From Hydrogeniiclostridium mannosilyticum (lineage in GTDB: Bacteria > Bacillota > Clostridia > Oscillospirales > Acutalibacteraceae): DNA of 64,000 nt. Positions 61,484 through 64,000 of this stretch are shown here, one piece after another. The stretch is taken from positions 186,001 through 250,000 of the forward strand of contig NZ_QLYR01000001.1 in the NCBI RefSeq assembly GCF_003268275.1, read 5' to 3'. Position numbers and translations under genes: made by a program. The notes under the pieces are model-generated. The model was not told where the DNA came from. It saw only the letters and a list, made by a program, of their open reading frames with translations, and ran no database searches. The first letter of the stretch is position 1; each line of letters starts with the position of its first letter.

Positions 61484-61555
61484 GGCAGGCTGGTTGTCCA
61501 TGTGGACGTCCAGCCTGCCGTTTGGTTTTCTGTTGGTCATCCACGTGGACAACCA
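61484..61555 (-). promoter_or_regulatory. Two competing stems near the end of the methyltransferase gene
   Basis: Stem 1: GGCAGGCTGG (61484-61493) with CCAGCCTGCC (61510-61519), perfect 10 bp. Stem 2: TGGTTGTCCATGTGGA (61491-61506) with TCCACGTGGACAACCA (61540-61555), 16 bp with one mismatch. They share bases 61491-61493 and overlap in extent, so only one can form. Each also contains a GTCCAYGTGGAC palindrome. Could act as an RNA switch or a protein site before the next gene. Confidence 0.5.
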
Positions 61556-62376
61556 CAGGATGATTCGGCGGTTTCTTCCGCTTCGGTGTGGGCTTCCAAA
61601 GCGAAGCGCACCCGGTCGGAACCCAATTTGTAGTAGGCGTCGGTAACTTCCACGCCTACGGCTTCGTATCCCTCCAGCTTGGCGGCGAGGACGGTGGTTC
61701 CGGCCCCGCAGAAGGGATCGAGGATGCGACCGCCCGGTACGCAGATTTTCACCAAATCCCGCATAAGCTGCAGGGGCTTCTCGGTGACATGGGTACGGTT
61801 CTGCGGGTTGGCATAGCGAAATACTCCCGGAAGGCATCCCACAGGGCGGTTCACCGGCATGGGGCCGTTGCTGCCCCACACCACATATTCGCTCTGCTGG
61901 CGGAAACGGCCTTTCTGGGGGCGGGAAGTCATCTTATCCCAAACCACCGAACCGCGCCAGATCCATCCGGCCCATTGGAGAGCGTCGGTGATGGAAGGGT
62001 ACTGCCGCCAGTCGATGAACAGGCAGACCGGCGCTCCCGGCCTGCAGGCTTTCCGGGCATCGGCCAGCCACTCCGCCATCCATCTCGTCCAGCTTCTCTG
62101 ATCCCGGTTATCCCCGTCAAAATCCGGCAGGGCGTTCTTCGGGTCCATGCTGCTGTATTTCTGGTTGGTGGTACGGTTTTTCTCCGAGGGTTTCCAGCCG
62201 CCCGAAGCATAGGGCGGATCGGTGATGAGGGCGTCGAACACCTGCGGCTTGAATGCCCGGATGATCTGCAGGGTGTCCCCATGCAGGATGCTCCAGCCAT
62301 CCCCGCCGCTGTGTTTCATGGGCAGAATGGTTTCATCAACAATTTGAGACAGTTCTTTCGTTTCGTTCAGAGGCAT
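61537..62376 (-). CDS. DNA methyltransferase (beta class, N4-cytosine/N6-adenine)
   Basis: 279 residues. Catalytic motif IV DALITDPPYASGG comes before motif I ILDPFCGAGTTVLAAKLEGY, the order of the beta class. The target-recognition part lies between. No restriction endonuclease is nearby, so it is an orphan enzyme, probably protecting the ICE from host restriction or marking it. ATG at 62376 is 2 nt from AAAGGA; the in-frame CTG two codons later has 8-nt spacing. Confidence 0.92.
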   Translation of the reverse strand: MPLNETKELSQIVDETILPMKHSGGDGWSILHGDTLQIIRAFKPQVFDALITDPPYASGGWKPSEKNRTTNQKYSSMDPKNALPDFDGDNRDQRSWTRWMAEWLADARKACRPGAPVCLFIDWRQYPSITDALQWAGWIWRGSVVWDKMTSRPQKGRFRQQSEYVVWGSNGPMPVNRPVGCLPGVFRYANPQNRTHVTEKPLQLMRDLVKICVPGGRILDPFCGAGTTVLAAKLEGYEAVGVEVTDAYYKLGSDRVRFALEAHTEAEETAESSCGCPRG

Positions 62377-62394
62377 CTTCCTTTCCTTGTTTGG

Positions 62395-63027
62395 TTATCG
62401 TTCTTCTCCGCGATGGTGCTTTTTCATGGCACTCCGCTGCTTGGGTTGGAAACCGGGCAGCGGAGTGAGAAGGGATGATTCACGCTTGAATTTGCGCTCA
62501 ATAGCAATATTGTCCGGCCCGATGTGAATCACATCGCTGGTAGGGTTGTCAATCATAACGCCGGGGAGGATAACCGCAGTTTCATGAACTTCAATTTCCC
62601 CGCCAAGTTCGCCATAAACAGAAGCTTTCTCCATAACAGTGGGGATACCGCCGGTTACAGCGTTCGCAAAAAGTTTGGCGTTCCCCGAGATATGGACGTC
62701 GCCATGGACATAACCGGCAGCAATGATGGCGTAGTCCTCTACAATGGCATTTCCACCAATTCTGCTGGGGCCGGAGATGGAGGCGCAGCCACGGGCACAG
62801 GAATAATCCCACAGGATGGCATCTCCATGTATATATGCTTCTTCTGCTGCGACCGCATTGTCTGCAACCCAGCTTTGCCCATCCTGACTCAGATTCTCCT
62901 CTGACTGCACAAAACCGCCAAGGTCACCAACATGAACGTCCTCTCGGACGTCTCGAAGAGCTCGAATGCGATGCAGCCATGGGTATTGTGGATGGGCGAT
63001 ATTGGTAATCTCATACTTTCTAATCAT
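62395..63027 (-). CDS. Hexapeptide/beta-helix ICE protein
   Basis: 210 residues. The middle has a repeating V-x-x-N-A-V/I-x-G-x-A pattern (WVADNAVAAEEAYIHGDAIL, RIGGNAIVEDYAIIAAGYVH, DVHISGNAKLFANAV) typical of left-handed or related beta-helices; the N-terminal part IRALRDVREDVHVGDLGGFV opens the coil. Function unknown, often found in ICEs and phages. ATG with GAGGTG 7 nt upstream; 4-bp overlap with the preceding gene. Confidence 0.78.
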   Translation of the reverse strand: MIRKYEITNIAHPQYPWLHRIRALRDVREDVHVGDLGGFVQSEENLSQDGQSWVADNAVAAEEAYIHGDAILWDYSCARGCASISGPSRIGGNAIVEDYAIIAAGYVHGDVHISGNAKLFANAVTGGIPTVMEKASVYGELGGEIEVHETAVILPGVMIDNPTSDVIHIGPDNIAIERKFKRESSLLTPLPGFQPKQRSAMKKHHRGEER

Positions 63028-63776
63028 CTTGCTTCACCTCGTTCCTTTTTGGTTTTTGCAGGAACTTTCTCCGACAATTCCGTTTCCACATATTCGCTGA
63101 TGATGTTCAGCGCTTTGTAATAATCCCCGGACTGGTAGACACGGCTGCTCATCTCTTTGGCCTGTTGCGGCTGTCCATTTTCTTTCAGCAGCCGGGATGC
63201 CCTGCCGAGAATAGCGAAGATATTTCCATCCTGTCCCACCAGCTTCATTTTCGGGCGTTTGGGAATCGGCTGTTCTTTGGAAGCTTCTGTGTCCTGCACT
63301 TGTTCTACTGTAAAGTCAAAGGGTTCTTCTGCAAAGTGAACATACAGCACGCCATCGCCGGTCTGGATTTCCTGCTGCTCGAATCCCTCGCCCCAGCCAT
63401 CGGAAAACTGCCCCTTGAGATAATCCTGAAGATCCTGCATTTCTGCTTCTGTGAGAGACGCCTTCAGCTTTACCGTGGTACAGCCCATGAGTTCCCCATC
63501 CCGGATTTCCACCGTGGGAACGGCGCTCAGTACCTTTTTCTTGACGCCGGGATTTCGATCCTCGTCAAAGTAGGGCATTAAATTCCCGCCGTCATCGCTG
63601 TCGCGCTGTTCCACGGCTTCCCGGATGCTTTCCTCGTAGTAGGCCATGTCGACGCCTGAAAACAGCGTGGGGTAATCGGCCACGCCGTTGTTCCAGCCAT
63701 ATTCGTTTACATCGTTTTTGTAGAAATCCCCGGTCAGCGGGGAATAGAGTTTCAGCGTGATTTCATTTTCTCCGAT
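63024..63776 (-). CDS. Conserved ICE protein of unknown function (antirestriction-neighbour type)
   Basis: About 250 residues. N-terminus ENEITLKLYSPLTGDFYKND, a YFDEDRNPGVKKKVLSAVPT segment, a GQFSDGWGEGFEQQEI motif common in ICE proteins, and a C-terminal helical region. The first standard start is GTG 63683, but the frame clearly extends to ATC 63776, which is 9 nt after AAGGGAG. I take ATC as the likely start. No enzyme motif recognised. Confidence 0.72.
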   Translation of the reverse strand: MGENEITLKLYSPLTGDFYKNDVNEYGWNNGVADYPTLFSGVDMAYYEESIREAVEQRDSDDGGNLMPYFDEDRNPGVKKKVLSAVPTVEIRDGELMGCTTVKLKASLTEAEMQDLQDYLKGQFSDGWGEGFEQQEIQTGDGVLYVHFAEEPFDFTVEQVQDTEASKEQPIPKRPKMKLVGQDGNIFAILGRASRLLKENGQPQQAKEMSSRVYQSGDYYKALNIISEYVETELSEKVPAKTKKERGEAR

Positions 63777-63792
63777 TCGATATCTCTCCCTT

Positions 63793-64000
63793 CTAAAGAG
63801 AATAAGCCGCCCTTTGACGGGCGGCCTGTTCTTCCTGTTTTTCTTTTGCTAAATCAGCATAATCGCAGCCATCTTTTCCCGGCAGGTTCTCCACGATGCG
63901 GTACTTGCCCTGATAGGCTTTTGCCAAATGTCCGGCTGCCCATCGTCCCGCAAAATCGCTATTGGTGCAGATTTCGATTTCCTTAATTTCCGGGTGCCGA
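63793..64000 (-). CDS. TOPRIM/DUF3991-type ICE protein, C-terminal part
   Basis: The frame is open to the window edge and ends at TAG 63795-63793. Visible residues HPEIKEIEICTNSDFAGRWA and VENLPGKDGCDYADLAKEKQ match the end of DUF3991-TOPRIM proteins (primase-like) of ICEs; the T-N-S-D-F-A-G part corresponds to the TOPRIM DxD region. Likely primes or processes transferred DNA. A GC-rich hairpin covers its last codons. Confidence 0.75.
   Translation of the reverse strand, partial: RHPEIKEIEICTNSDFAGRWAAGHLAKAYQGKYRIVENLPGKDGCDYADLAKEKQEEQAARQRAAYSL

Noticed and set aside
1-64000. CRISPR arrays, tRNA or rRNA genes
   Set aside because: No regularly spaced short repeats or recognisable RNA gene sequences were seen; the only tandem repeat is coding.

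Overview
The window looks like a low-to-mid GC Clostridia genome, probably a gut Oscillospiraceae/Lachnospiraceae-type anaerobe. The evidence is Firmicutes-style AGGAGG ribosome sites, Tn1549/CTn-type conjugation genes, serine recombinases, a collagen-like surface protein, oleate hydratase and many flavodoxin lipoproteins. No rRNA, tRNA or CRISPR array was seen.

Layout. (1) 1-19 kb is a mosaic chromosomal flank. It holds the tail of a GNAT acetyltransferase, a heterodimeric ABC exporter pair, and a scar where a maltose-O-acetyltransferase gene and a proS gene are joined head to head, both lacking their 5' ends. It continues with gtrA, a small membrane protein, a collagen-like protein with a 216-bp tandem repeat, remnants of mobile-element genes, a MazG-like protein, a 1478-residue SF1 helicase ending in a HEPN-like RNxxxH motif, oleate hydratase, and a TetR regulator. 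(2) 19.07 kb to the right edge is one large integrative conjugative element (ICE). Its integration end (19.1-24.3 kb, minus strand) carries two full serine recombinases plus three recombinase-like relatives that lack a catalytic serine, a catalytic domain or a recombinase domain. A DinG-type helicase and a sigma-like factor follow. (3) 27.5-48.0 kb is ICE cargo, mostly plus strand. (4) 48.05-64.0 kb is the conjugation module on the minus strand: M23 peptidase, VirB4, PrgI, VirB6, VirB2-like pilin, VirD4, accessory proteins, relaxase, MobC, methyltransferase and a TOPRIM protein that runs off the edge.

The cargo is the most striking part. A LysR gene precedes four transcription units. Each has the same promoter: palindrome ATGC-N7-GCAT, exactly 23 bp, TAGACA, exactly 17 bp, and a -10 box. 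The units encode four lipid-anchored flavodoxins, two DUF362 lipoproteins, an FMN-reductase-like flavoprotein, a MATE exporter, an iron-sulfur aldo-keto reductase, a DUF4405 membrane protein, two carboxymuconolactone-decarboxylase/cupin-type proteins, an iron alcohol dehydrogenase, an ECF S component, a permease, ApbE (FMN transferase), and NusG-II and Gx-transporter proteins that resemble EetA/EetB. I infer a mobile, co-regulated system for extracytosolic flavin redox chemistry.

A second oddity is in the conjugation module. Several genes have a good Shine-Dalgarno sequence, but the codon 8-9 nt downstream is ATC or CTG rather than ATG, although the reading frame clearly extends that far upstream.
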